A stretch of 64,000 nucleotides of DNA from Rhodobacteraceae bacterium EhC02 (GTDB lineage: Bacteria; Pseudomonadota; Alphaproteobacteria; Rhodobacterales; Rhodobacteraceae), in the NCBI GenBank assembly GCA_001650895.1, contig LXYH01000045.1, positions 1-64,000 of the forward strand, written 5' to 3'. Made by a program: the position numbers and the translations under genes. The notes beneath the pieces were generated by a model. That model did no database searches, had not been told where the DNA came from, and saw nothing but the letters and a program-made list of their open reading frames with translations. This document shows, piece by piece, positions 28,085 through 36,323 of this stretch. Each line of letters starts with the position of its first letter. Position 1 is the first letter of the stretch.

Positions 28085-29083
28085 TCAGGCAGGACCAGTA
28101 TGGAACCGGGTCGTGATCAGCACCTTGCCGTCGCGCCCTTCGCGGGCCGCATGGGCCACGGCCTCGGCAGCGCGTTCAATCGGGTAATGCGCATCGACCT
28201 TGGCACCGATTCGCCCCTCGCCCAGCCAAGCCACAAGCTGGGCATAGACCTGCTTGATCCGCGCGGGCCCTGCCGTGGCGAACCATGACGCCAGCCAGAA
28301 GCCGCGCAGGGTCAATCCGCGAAACACCAGATCATGCGCGCTGAGGCGCGGGCTTTCGCCGGACAAGAGACCGTAATTGACGACCGTGCCGCGATCCGCG
28401 ACGGCGGCTGCCAGACGCTCGGTCGCGGCGCCACCGATGGCATCCAGCGCCAGACGCGCCTTTGCGCCATCGGGCAAACAGGGCGCGGGCCCGGTGCCAT
28501 CGTCCACGATCACGACCTCGGCGCCCAGCGCGCGCAACGCCTGTGCCGCCCCCTCGCGTCGCACCACGCAGGCGATCCGCAGGCCCAGCGCGGCGCCGAC
28601 CTTGACGACATTCTGTCCCACCGCCGAATTGGCCGCGTTCAGGATCACCCAGTCACCCGCCTGCAGGGGCACGATATCCTCGAGCATCACCAGCGCGGTC
28701 GCCGGGTTCGCCTTGAGCATGGCCGCCTGATCCAGATCGACATTGGCGGGCAGCGGCACGACATGGCGCGCCGGCAACGTAACCTGTTCGGTCCAGGTAT
28801 TGCCCGGCATCGGCATCACGATATCGCCGGGCCTGAGCGTGACATCGGGCCCTGCGGCGCTGATGCGGCCCACCCCCTCGCTTCCGGGCACAAAAGGTGC
28901 TGGCGGACGCACGCCATAACGCCCCTCCAGCATCAGCAGATCAGCCGGATTGATCGTCACGATCATCATGTCCACCGTCACTTCGCCGGGTCCAGGCGCG
29001 GCGGGTGCCGATTTTGTCGTGACAGCAAGCTCTGTCAGGCCATTTCCTGTTGCTTCAATGGCGCGGATGGTGTTTTCGCTCAT
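28085..29083 (-). CDS. Zinc-independent MDR oxidoreductase, MECR-like 2-enoyl thioester reductase
   Basis: A 332-residue medium-chain reductase without zinc-ligand cysteines. It has the substrate-site pattern INPADLLMLEGRYGVRP (about residues 44-60), the nucleotide loop ANSAVGQNVVKVG, and the family segment VFRGLTLRGFWLASWF (about 253-268) typical of mitochondrial-type 2-enoyl-CoA/ACP reductases. It may reduce 2-enoyl-CoA with NADPH. It is divergent from the TetR gene, and operator-like site C lies 24 bases upstream of its start. Confidence 0.85.
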   Translation of the reverse strand: MSENTIRAIEATGNGLTELAVTTKSAPAAPGPGEVTVDMMIVTINPADLLMLEGRYGVRPPAPFVPGSEGVGRISAAGPDVTLRPGDIVMPMPGNTWTEQVTLPARHVVPLPANVDLDQAAMLKANPATALVMLEDIVPLQAGDWVILNAANSAVGQNVVKVGAALGLRIACVVRREGAAQALRALGAEVVIVDDGTGPAPCLPDGAKARLALDAIGGAATERLAAAVADRGTVVNYGLLSGESPRLSAHDLVFRGLTLRGFWLASWFATAGPARIKQVYAQLVAWLGEGRIGAKVDAHYPIERAAEAVAHAAREGRDGKVLITTRFHTGPA

Positions 29084-29107
29084 GTCGAACCTGCTTGCGG
29101 AAGATAG

Positions 29108-29125
29108 TTAACAATCGTTCGTTCG
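29108..29125. promoter_or_regulatory. Candidate TetR operator, site C
   Basis: TTAACAATCGTTCGTTCG lies between the MECR-like gene and the TetR gene. It shares the core CAATCGTT with site B (minus strand) and CAATCRTT with site A. It is the least symmetric of the three. Position in the regulator's own divergent promoter supports autoregulation. Confidence 0.45.
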
Positions 29126-29195
29126 TCAGCTATATCGACATGACCCCACCCGCGCAACAACCCCTGTTCCACACAAGAACAAGACAGGCTCGACC

Positions 29196-29804
29196 ATGAC
29201 AGACCCAGACACAGAGACAACAGCGCCAGGCAACAGGCGCGAGGAATTGCTGGACCGCGCCGGGGAGTTGATGGCCGCGAAGGGCTATGACGGCACGTCA
29301 ATGCGCGATATCGCCAGCGCCGTCGGCATGTTGCCCGGTTCGCTCTACTACCATTTCGAGTCAAAGGAAGCCCTGTTCCTTGCCCTGCACCAGCGTGTTG
29401 TCGCGGTGATGGAGGCGCGCGTCAGCGCGGCCTTGGCTGCGGCGGATGACGGCGATTTCGGCCCCTGGGACCGCCTTGAGGCGGCCGCCACGGCACATCT
29501 GGAAGGGTTGATCGAAACCGGCAACCTGGTCGCGATCGTGTCCCCGGAATTCCTGGGAGAGCGTGAGGGGATCAGCGCCCAGATCCGCGTGGAGCGGCGT
29601 CGCTACGAGCAGATATTCCGGGATCTGTTCAGTGCCTTGAGCCTGCCGCAGGACGTGGATCGCACGCTGTTGCGGCTGCATCTGTTCGGCGCGCTGAACT
29701 GGGCTCCGATCTGGTTCGATACGGCCAGGGGACATGACGCGCGCACCGTGGCCCGCCAGATCATGGGCGTGTTCCGCACGGCCTATGAAGGCAAGGGCGC
29801 CTGA
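29196..29804 (+). CDS. TetR/AcrR-family transcriptional regulator
   Basis: A 202-residue TetR regulator with an N-terminal helix-turn-helix (about residues 14-60; TSMRDIASAVGMLPGSLYYH) and a ligand-binding domain of the type seen in fatty-acid and acyl-CoA responsive members. It sits at the end of the catabolic island and is divergent from the MECR-like reductase. Three CAATCRTT-centred elements in the island's divergent promoters are its candidate operators; an acyl-CoA intermediate is the likely inducer. Both points are inference. Confidence 0.9.
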   Translation: MTDPDTETTAPGNRREELLDRAGELMAAKGYDGTSMRDIASAVGMLPGSLYYHFESKEALFLALHQRVVAVMEARVSAALAAADDGDFGPWDRLEAAATAHLEGLIETGNLVAIVSPEFLGEREGISAQIRVERRRYEQIFRDLFSALSLPQDVDRTLLRLHLFGALNWAPIWFDTARGHDARTVARQIMGVFRTAYEGKGA

Positions 29805-29806
29805 TT

Positions 29807-30928
29807 TCAGACCGTTGCGGCGAACCTTGCGGACAGCAGATCCAGATCCACGCGGATTTCGGGACGGATCGTACCATGCCGGGGCGCATCGCGCAGGGTG
29901 GTGAACCAGTGATCCGGCGGGGTACGCCCGCGCCGGTTACCGCGCCAGACCAGACCGCGCAGCACATCCTCGGCCTCGGGGGGCAACCTTTCGGGTATCT
30001 CCTGCCCCGTCAGGGTAGCCCACACACCCGTCCAGGCGCGACCGACGGACCAGGGATTATACCCGCCGCCGCCCAGAACCAGGTAGCGGTCGGTCAAGGC
30101 ACCCAGCGACGCGACAACCGACCAGAGCGCCCCATTGGACAAGGTCAAACGTGACTGCGGGTCTTCGGCCAGCGCATCAGCACCGCATTGCAGCACAATC
30201 GCGTCGGGGGCGAAACGGGCGACTGCCGGAAGGATCAGCCGATCACGGATCAGCGCCATCTCGGTGTCGTTCAACCCCTTGGGCAGCGGCAGGTTGAACA
30301 CATTGCCCGCCCCCGCATCCGTCAGCGCGCCGGTGCGTGGCCAGCGGTTCACCTCATGGGTCGACACTAGCAGAACATCGGGATCATCGCGAAAGGCATG
30401 ATCCACCCCGTCGCAATGGTGCGCGTCGATATCGACATAGGCGATGCGCCGCAGACCCTGGCGGCGCAGCGACAGGATCGCCAGAACCGGATCGTTGAAA
30501 TAGCAAAACCCGTTGGCGTGATCCGGCATGCCATGATGCGTGCCACCTGCCGGTGCATAGACGACGCCGGGTCGCGCGAGGATCTCGCCTGCAAGCAGCG
30601 CACCGCCTGCCGATGTGGCAGGGCGGCGAAACACCTCGGGAAAGACCGGGTTGGCGTGGGTGCCGATATTGTGGCGCGCGCGGACTTCGGGCGTAACCTG
30701 CCCCTCGGATTCGGCCTGTTGGAGGGCCGCGATATAGGCCGGATCATGCCAGAGCGCCAAGGCGGCGGGCTTGGCCCGCGGACTGGTGACATAGGCGGAT
30801 GCGTCCAGCCATCCCAGGGCACGGGACAGGTCCATGACCGTGGACACGCGCGGCACACGCAGCGGGTGCCAGTCGCCGTAACTGGACCCTCTGTAAATCT
30901 CAGAGCCGATGAAAAGAGGGGGATTCAT
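29807..30928 (-). CDS. Histone deacetylase superfamily protein (AcuC-like)
   Basis: A 373-residue arginase/deacetylase-fold enzyme. Zinc and catalytic motifs are intact: GGTHHGMPDHANGFCYFND (HH pair and substrate channel), DIDAHHCDGV (Asp and His ligands), CGADALAEDP (third ligand) and GGGGYNPWSVGR (catalytic Tyr). AcuC homologues deacetylate lysines of acyl-CoA synthetases. Two ANL ligases are encoded nearby, which makes that role attractive but unproven. The ATG at 30928 is chosen as the family-like start MNPPLFIGSEIYRG; the frame extends further upstream without family sequence. Confidence 0.87.
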   Translation of the reverse strand: MNPPLFIGSEIYRGSSYGDWHPLRVPRVSTVMDLSRALGWLDASAYVTSPRAKPAALALWHDPAYIAALQQAESEGQVTPEVRARHNIGTHANPVFPEVFRRPATSAGGALLAGEILARPGVVYAPAGGTHHGMPDHANGFCYFNDPVLAILSLRRQGLRRIAYVDIDAHHCDGVDHAFRDDPDVLLVSTHEVNRWPRTGALTDAGAGNVFNLPLPKGLNDTEMALIRDRLILPAVARFAPDAIVLQCGADALAEDPQSRLTLSNGALWSVVASLGALTDRYLVLGGGGYNPWSVGRAWTGVWATLTGQEIPERLPPEAEDVLRGLVWRGNRRGRTPPDHWFTTLRDAPRHGTIRPEIRVDLDLLSARFAATV

Positions 30929-30953
30929 GTGCGCATGAGGCAGGCCGTTCTGA

Positions 30954-31511
30954 TCAGCCCTTGGCCAGCATTGCCTCGATCTGGCTGGTGATCCGGCCCG
31001 ACAGCGGCTTGACCGGCGAGCCGAATGTGCCCGCGACACTGCCATCGGGTGCAATCAGGACCTTGTTGAAGTTCCATCCCGGCACGAAACCTTCGGTCCG
31101 CGAAAGCCACTGGTAGAATGGGTGCGCCGACGCCCCCTTGACCGAGGTGATCGTGGTCATCGGAAAATCCAGCCCGAAATTGACCTCGCAGAACTCGGCG
31201 ACTTCGGCATCGGTGGCCAGTTCCTGGCGGAAATCGTTGGACGGCACGGCAAGCACCACAAGGCCACGATCCCTGTAGCGATCATAGAGCGCCTGAAGTT
31301 CGTCATACTGCCCGGTATAGCCGCAGCGCGATGCCGTGTTCACCACCAGAACGGGCTGACCGCGCCAATCGTCCAGGGACAAGACACCACCGTCGATGGA
31401 ATCGAACATGAACGTGCCACGCGCATTCGCGGGGTAGGTCAGGATCACCGAAGCCACGGCCAACAGCATCGTGAGAAGGATGGCAGGGTAGGTTTTCTGC
31501 AGAAGGGTCAT
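30954..31511 (-). CDS. Glutathione peroxidase (exported or membrane-anchored)
   Basis: A 185-residue thiol peroxidase of the GPx family. The peroxidatic residue is Cys63 (codon TGC, not selenocysteine) in NTASRCGYTGQY; the Asn/Trp of the catalytic set are in LAVPSNDF and WNFNKVLI. Residues 1-30 form a signal peptide or anchor (TMLLAVASVILTYPANA), so it probably reduces peroxides in the periplasm. It lies 25 bases before the deacetylase gene on the same strand. Confidence 0.9.
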   Translation of the reverse strand: MTLLQKTYPAILLTMLLAVASVILTYPANARGTFMFDSIDGGVLSLDDWRGQPVLVVNTASRCGYTGQYDELQALYDRYRDRGLVVLAVPSNDFRQELATDAEVAEFCEVNFGLDFPMTTITSVKGASAHPFYQWLSRTEGFVPGWNFNKVLIAPDGSVAGTFGSPVKPLSGRITSQIEAMLAKG

Positions 31512-31535
31512 CAGTTCAGGCTTTCGCGTCGAGGA

Positions 31536-31655
31536 TCAATGGCCACGGCCGGACTCGTCTTCGGCTTGCAGGGACAGATAGGCGATATCGAACTGCTGTC
31601 CAGTGACGCGGCACATGATCGGCAGTTTGTCGCAGATCACCCAAACATGCGCCAT
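31536..31655 (-). CDS. Possible 39-residue small protein
   Basis: An ATG-to-TGA frame beginning MAHVWVICDKLPIMCRVTGQ, with Cys8 and Cys15 and an acidic end (QAEDESGRGH). It lies 24 bases upstream of the GPx gene and on the same strand. The composition is protein-like, but no clear ribosome binding site precedes the ATG and I do not recognise a family. It is divergent from the FAD-linked oxidase. Chance open frame is the alternative. Confidence 0.3.
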   Translation of the reverse strand: MAHVWVICDKLPIMCRVTGQQFDIAYLSLQAEDESGRGH

Positions 31656-31724
31656 GCCTTGCAATTGGCGGCACTTCGGCCCCAGATGGCGCAGCAGGAC
31701 CGAATAACAAGGGAGGGATGCAGA

Positions 31725-33128
31725 ATGCTGGACAGGCTCGAGACGATCGTGGGCCCCGCCAATGTGGTGAAGGGGGCCGATCTGGCAAAATGGTCACGCG
31801 ACTGGACGGGCGTCTACACATGGACGCCGCTGGCCGTGGTGCGGCCCGGGTCCACCGCAGAGGTGGCCGCAGTGCTACGCCTTGCCAATGACACCGGCAC
31901 GGCTGTCGTTCCGGTGTCCGGCAATACCGGGCTTGCCGGTGGCACCAAGGCCGAAGGGGCGATCATGCTGTCGCTGGACCGGATGAACCGTATCCGCGAG
32001 GTGCGCCCCGAGGCACGGATCGCCATCGTCGAGGCCGGTGTGATCCTGTCCAGCCTGCACGATGCGGCGAATGCCCATGACCTGATCTTTCCACTGACCT
32101 TCGGTGCGCGCGGCTCGGCCATGGTCGGCGGCTTCCTGTCGACCAATGCGGGCGGGTCCAACGTGCTGCGCTATGGCAACACCCGCGATCTGTGCCTGGG
32201 CCTGGAGGTCGTCCTGCCCAGCGGCGAGGTGATGGACCTGATGAGCGAACTGCACAAGGACAACTCTGGCTACAACCTCAAGCACCTGATGATCGGGGCG
32301 GAAGGGACGCTTGGCATCATCACCGCGGCCGTTCTCAAGCTTGCTCCGAAACCGCGCGCCTATGCCACGGCGATGGTTGCGGCTCCTTCGCTGGATCAGG
32401 CGCTGGTGCTTCTGAACCGCCTGCGCGAAGCGACGGGTGGCGGGGTCGAGGCCTTCGAATTCATGCCGCGCGCCTATATCGAGGGGCATCTGGAGAAGTT
32501 TCCCGGTGCCAAACCCCCGTTCGAGCAGATGCATGACGTCAATATCCTGGTCGAGGTCGGTGCGACAGCGCCACGCGACTGCACCCCCGGCCCGGACGGG
32601 CGCGTGCCGGTCTCCGTACACCTGGAGGAAGTCCTGGAGGGCATGTTCGAAGAGGGCATGATCCTTGATGCGGTCGTGGCCCAGTCAGAGGCCCAACGCG
32701 CCGAGATGTGGCAACGCCGCGAGGCGGCGGCTGAAATCGCGTTGACGCGGCGACCGATCGTGAACAATGACGTGGCCGTGCCGCTGGACAAGGTCGCCGT
32801 GTTCCTGTCGCGCATTCACGACCGGCTGAACGTTCTGGACAAAGGCGCGAAAGAGCTGATCGTCTCGCATCTGGGCGACGGCAACGTGCATTATACCGTC
32901 TGGCCGATCTCGCAGGACCCGGCCGTGCATGATGCGATCATGGAAGCAGTCGAGGATGTGGTCCTGGAACTTGGCGGCAGCTTTTCGGCCGAACATGGAA
33001 TCGGCATGTCCAAGCTGCCCTCGATGGCGCGACGCAAGAACAAGGTGGCGCTGGCCGCGATGCGCGCGATCAAGGGGGCGCTTGATCCCAACGGCATCCT
33101 GAACCCCGGCAAGGTCTTGCCAGGCTGA
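31725..33128 (+). CDS. FAD-linked oxidase, GlcD/D-2-hydroxyglutarate dehydrogenase type
   Basis: A 467-residue flavoprotein of the VAO/PCMH fold. The FAD-binding N-terminal half includes PVSGNTGLAGGTKAE, LTFGARGSAMVGGFLSTNAG and IGAEGTLGIITAAVLKL. The C-terminal half ends with SHLGDGNVHY, GSFSAEHGIGMSK and LDPNGILNPGKVLP, the metal-site and tail motifs of D-2-hydroxyacid dehydrogenases. It should oxidise a D-2-hydroxyacid such as D-lactate, glycolate or D-2-hydroxyglutarate to the 2-oxoacid, passing electrons to an ETF or quinone. GGGAGGG precedes the ATG at 31725 and settles the start. Confidence 0.88.
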   Translation: MLDRLETIVGPANVVKGADLAKWSRDWTGVYTWTPLAVVRPGSTAEVAAVLRLANDTGTAVVPVSGNTGLAGGTKAEGAIMLSLDRMNRIREVRPEARIAIVEAGVILSSLHDAANAHDLIFPLTFGARGSAMVGGFLSTNAGGSNVLRYGNTRDLCLGLEVVLPSGEVMDLMSELHKDNSGYNLKHLMIGAEGTLGIITAAVLKLAPKPRAYATAMVAAPSLDQALVLLNRLREATGGGVEAFEFMPRAYIEGHLEKFPGAKPPFEQMHDVNILVEVGATAPRDCTPGPDGRVPVSVHLEEVLEGMFEEGMILDAVVAQSEAQRAEMWQRREAAAEIALTRRPIVNNDVAVPLDKVAVFLSRIHDRLNVLDKGAKELIVSHLGDGNVHYTVWPISQDPAVHDAIMEAVEDVVLELGGSFSAEHGIGMSKLPSMARRKNKVALAAMRAIKGALDPNGILNPGKVLPG

Positions 33129-33135
33129 CACCTGT

Positions 33136-33170
33136 GCCTCCGGCGGGGATATTTTGGGCAAGCAGAAACG
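33136..33170 (+). repeat. Dispersed intergenic repeat, copy 2
   Basis: CCTCCGGCGGGGATATTTTG followed by GGCAAGCAGAAACGG lies between the convergent FAD-oxidase and hemC genes. The core matches copies at 15353, 36281 and 41430. The CCTCCGGCGGGG end can pair weakly with itself and may contribute to termination. Confidence 0.65.
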
Positions 33171-33181
33171 GCGGGCGCTGA

Positions 33182-34126
33182 TCAGCGCCAGTCGAAAAAT
33201 CCCGGACCTGCCTGCTTGAGCAAGGATTGCGCCATGTCTCGCGCCATGTCGGGCGCGTCGGCAATCGTGCAGCTGCGGTCATCGGCGATCTTTTCAGACC
33301 CGTCCGGGCGCAGCACCTCGCCACGCAGGCGCAGGGTGGTTCCGTCGAGTTCTGCCAGGCCCGCGATCGGCGTCTCGCAGGACCCGTCCAGCGTGGCGAG
33401 GAAGGCGCGTTCGGCAGCCAGACGCTGACCGGTTTCGGTGTGGTGGATCGCCTCGAGCATGGCGGCGGTATTGGTGTCATCGGCGCGCCGCTCGATCCCG
33501 ATGGCGCCCTGCGCGACGGCAGGCAGCATGTCATCGGGCGAAATGGCGCCACGCGCCACATGGGCCATGCCGAGCCGGTTCAACCCGGCCTGCGCAAGGA
33601 AGGTGGCGGCGGCCACGCCATCGGCCAGCTTCTTGAGCCGGGTCTGCACATTGCCCCGGAATTCCACCACTTCCAGATGCGGGAAGGCATTCAGAAGCTG
33701 CGCCCGACGGCGCAGCGAGGACGATCCCACGCGCGCCCCTGCGGGCAGATCCTTGAGCGAGGCCACATCCTGCGCGACGAAGGCATCGCGCACGTCCTCG
33801 CGCGGCAGATAGGTGTCCAGCAGCAGCCCCGCCGGCTGCAAGACCGGCATGTCCTTCATCGAGTGCACGGCAATGTCGATGGACCCGTCCAGCAGCGCCT
33901 CCTCGATCTCGCGGGTGAAGAGGCCCTTGCCCCCGATGTCCTTGAGCGGCCGATCCTGGATCGCGTCGCCCGTGACCTTTATGACCACGATTGCGAAAGC
34001 CTCTTCAGGCAGGTCGAAGGCCGCCATGAGGCGCGCGCGCGTCTCATGCGCCTGAGCCAGAGCCAGCGGAGAGCCACGGGTGCCGATCTTCAGCGGTGAG
34101 GCGGGTGTGGGGCGTGTCAGAGTCAT
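33182..34126 (-). CDS. hemC: Hydroxymethylbilane synthase (porphobilinogen deaminase)
   Basis: A 314-residue enzyme that polymerises four porphobilinogens to hydroxymethylbilane. It begins with PLKIGTRGSPLALAQA, has IAVHSMKDMP (catalytic Asp region), VGSSSLRRRAQ, EFRGNVQTRLKKL, and carries the dipyrromethane-cofactor Cys at about residue 250 in LDGSCETPIAG. It is divergent from hemE, the enzyme two steps later. The ATG at 34126 is used; an in-frame ATG at 34143 would add six residues. Confidence 0.96.
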   Translation of the reverse strand: MTLTRPTPASPLKIGTRGSPLALAQAHETRARLMAAFDLPEEAFAIVVIKVTGDAIQDRPLKDIGGKGLFTREIEEALLDGSIDIAVHSMKDMPVLQPAGLLLDTYLPREDVRDAFVAQDVASLKDLPAGARVGSSSLRRRAQLLNAFPHLEVVEFRGNVQTRLKKLADGVAAATFLAQAGLNRLGMAHVARGAISPDDMLPAVAQGAIGIERRADDTNTAAMLEAIHHTETGQRLAAERAFLATLDGSCETPIAGLAELDGTTLRLRGEVLRPDGSEKIADDRSCTIADAPDMARDMAQSLLKQAGPGFFDWR

Positions 34127-34143
34127 GAGACAGTTGTTAGTCA

Positions 34144-34161
34144 TGTAAAGCTGACCTGACA
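34144..34161. promoter_or_regulatory. PpsR/CrtJ-type site (TGT-N12-ACA) between hemC and hemE
   Basis: TGTAAAGCTGACCTGACA fits the TGT-N12-ACA consensus of PpsR/CrtJ repressors. It lies in the 99-base divergent promoter of hemC and hemE. From memory, both genes belong to the PpsR regulon of Rhodobacter sphaeroides. A second dyad, CAAGC-N7-GCTTG at 34160-34176, overlaps its right end. No ppsR or photosynthesis gene is visible in this window. Confidence 0.45.
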
Positions 34162-34225
34162 AGCACCAGATGCTTGACATCCTTGCGCCCAAAGGGGACG
34201 AAACTGTCAACCGAAGGGAACAGAT

Positions 34226-35257
34226 ATGACCGATAAAACGATTTTGCGGGCACTTGCCGGGGAAACGCTGCCCACTCCGCCGATCTGGATGATGCGTCAG
34301 GCGGGCCGTTACCTGCCGGAATACCGCGCCACGCGGGAAAAGGCCGGGGATTTCCTGTCGCTGTGCTACAACAGCGAACTGGCCGCAGAAGTGACCCTGC
34401 AACCGATCCGCCGCTATGGTTTCGATGCGGCAATCCTTTTCGCGGATATCCTGCTGGTGCCGCAGGCGCTTGGGGCGGATCTGTGGTTCGTCACCGGCGA
34501 GGGGCCGCGCCTTTCCACGATCACCTCTCAGGCAGGGGTCGATGCGCTCAAACCCGTTGAGGCGATTCACGAGACGCTGAACCCGGTCTACGAGACCGTG
34601 CGCATCCTGAGCCGCGAATTGCCGCGCGAGACGACGCTGATCGGTTTTGCCGGCGCGCCGTGGACCGTGGCGACATATATGATCGCAGGGCAAGGCACGA
34701 AAGACCAAGGCCCGGCCCATGCGCTGAAGGCCGGGAACAGGCCGGTGTTCGAGGCGCTTCTGGCGCGGATCACGGCGGCCACGATCGAATACCTGTCCGC
34801 GCAGATCGACGCGGGCGCCGAGGTCGTCAAGCTTTTCGACAGCTGGGCAGGATCGCTCAAGGGTGCCGATTTCGACGCCTATGCTCTTGAGCCCGCGAAG
34901 GAGATCATCGCGGCTCTGAAGGCGCGCCATCCCGGCATCCCGGTCATCGCCTTCCCGCGCGAGGCAGGCGAGAAATACATCGGCTTCGCACGCGCGACAG
35001 GTGCCGATTGCGTTGCCGTGGATGATTCGGTCACCGCCGAATGGGTCGCGCAGCATGTGCAGCCCGACAGCTGCGTGCAGGGCAACCTCAAGTCATCGCA
35101 TATGGTGACAGGTGGCCAGGCCCTGGTGGACGAAACCCGGCGCATCGTGCAGGCATTGAAGAACGGCCCGCATATCTTCAACCTGGGTCATGGAATCACG
35201 CCGGATGCGGATCCGGCCAATGTCCAGCTGATGATCGACACGGTGCGCGGGGGCTGA
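34226..35257 (+). CDS. hemE: Uroporphyrinogen decarboxylase
   Basis: A 343-residue enzyme that removes four acetate carboxyls from uroporphyrinogen III to give coproporphyrinogen III. Signature segments are [17 protein letters not shown] (about residues 18-34), [12 protein letters not shown] with the catalytic Asp, [13 protein letters not shown] and the C-terminal [24 protein letters not shown] precedes the ATG. Divergent from hemC and convergent with hemF, its next pathway step. Confidence 0.97.
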   Translation: MTDKTILRALAGETLPTPPIWMMRQAGRYLPEYRATREKAGDFLSLCYNSELAAEVTLQPIRRYGFDAAILFADILLVPQALGADLWFVTGEGPRLSTITSQAGVDALKPVEAIHETLNPVYETVRILSRELPRETTLIGFAGAPWTVATYMIAGQGTKDQGPAHALKAGNRPVFEALLARITAATIEYLSAQIDAGAEVVKLFDSWAGSLKGADFDAYALEPAKEIIAALKARHPGIPVIAFPREAGEKYIGFARATGADCVAVDDSVTAEWVAQHVQPDSCVQGNLKSSHMVTGGQALVDETRRIVQALKNGPHIFNLGHGITPDADPANVQLMIDTVRGG

Positions 35258-35267
35258 CGCCCCCCGC
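35247..35267 (+). terminator. Hairpin at the hemE stop
   Basis: GCGGGGG (35247-35253) pairs with CCCCCGC (35261-35267) around a seven-base loop that includes the hemE TGA. It lies between convergent hemE and hemF. There is no T-run. Confidence 0.45.
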
Positions 35268-35285
35268 ATCACGCGTCGGGATGGG

Positions 35286-36197
35286 TCAGACCCATTTCGC
35301 CAAGGGCGGCAGGCTCATCAGCACGGCATTGGCGTCATGCCCTGTCTCGAGGCCGAATTTCGTCCCCCGGTCGTAGACCAGGTTGTACTCGGCATACAGG
35401 CCGCGATGGACAAGTTGCACATCCTTGTCAGCCTCGGCCCAGGGTTGCGGGCGGCGCTTTTCCACCAGCGGCAGGTAGGCGGGCAGGAAAGCCCGCCCGA
35501 TATCCTGGATCAGGCTGAAATCCGCGCCCCAATCGCCGGTATTGTGATCGTCCAGGAAGATGCCCCCAACCCCGCGCGCGCGGCCACGGTGCGGCACGAA
35601 GAAATACTCGTCCGCCCATGCCTTGAGGCGCGGGTAGTGCCCTTCGCCGTGCGGGTCCAGATGCGCCTTCTGCACCGCATGGAAATGGTCGGTATCCTCG
35701 GCATATTCGATACAGGGGTTCAGGTCGGATCCGCCGCCGAACCACCATGCACCCGGCGTCCAGAACATGCGCGTGTTCATGTGCACCGCCGGGCAATGCG
35801 GGTTCTGCATATGCGCCACAAGGCTTATGCCGGAAGCCCAGAAGCGCGGATCATCCGCCATTCCCGGAACACCGCGCGCAGCCATCGCTTTCTGCGCGCG
35901 CGCGCCCAGCGTACCGTAGACGGTCGAGATATTGACACCAACCTTCTCGAACACACGGCCGCCGCGCATGACGCTCATCAGGCCGCCACCGGCATCCGAT
36001 CCATCGTCCGAGGACCGCCGGGTTTGTGTCACCTCGAACCGGCCAGCTGGCAGATTTGCCGTGGGGCCTGCAGTCTGGCTATCCTCCAGCGCCTCGAAAG
36101 CGGCCACGATATCGTCGCGCAACTGGCGGAACCAACCGGCGGCGGTGTCTTTCTCGGTCTGCATGGCCGTGGCGATGGTCGAGGTCTGGGTCATCAA
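35286..36197 (-). CDS. hemF: Coproporphyrinogen III oxidase, aerobic
   Basis: A 303-residue oxygen-dependent enzyme that converts coproporphyrinogen III to protoporphyrinogen IX. It has GGRVFEKVGVNISTVYG, NPHCPAVHMNTRMFW, WWFGGGSDLNPCIEY and RGVGGIFLDDHNTGDW, all characteristic. The window also encodes the oxygen-independent enzyme HemN at 51482, so the cell can make haem with or without oxygen. The upstream 156 bases contain a repeat copy and a hairpin. Confidence 0.97.
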   Translation of the reverse strand: MMTQTSTIATAMQTEKDTAAGWFRQLRDDIVAAFEALEDSQTAGPTANLPAGRFEVTQTRRSSDDGSDAGGGLMSVMRGGRVFEKVGVNISTVYGTLGARAQKAMAARGVPGMADDPRFWASGISLVAHMQNPHCPAVHMNTRMFWTPGAWWFGGGSDLNPCIEYAEDTDHFHAVQKAHLDPHGEGHYPRLKAWADEYFFVPHRGRARGVGGIFLDDHNTGDWGADFSLIQDIGRAFLPAYLPLVEKRRPQPWAEADKDVQLVHRGLYAEYNLVYDRGTKFGLETGHDANAVLMSLPPLAKWV

Positions 36198-36280
36198 GGC
36201 GTCCTGTCTGGTTTTGGTCTACACTCCCGGAAAACCTAACAGCCGACAAAGCCCAACGCCAGAACCCCGTGATGTCCCCG

Positions 36281-36315
36281 CCCGCTTCTTCTTGCCGGAA
36301 ATATCCCGGGGGAGT
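36281..36315 (-). repeat. Dispersed intergenic repeat, copy 3
   Basis: On the minus strand it reads ACTCCCCCGGGATATTTCCG then GCAAGAAGAAGCGGG. It lies between the SDR stop and the hemF start. Best-conserved with copy 4 at 41430: both carry GCAAGAAGAAGCG. Confidence 0.65.
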
Positions 36316-36323
36316 CCGCAGGA

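Noticed and set aside
30954-31511. Possible selenoprotein glutathione peroxidase
   Set aside because: The peroxidatic residue is encoded by TGC (Cys), not by an in-frame TGA.
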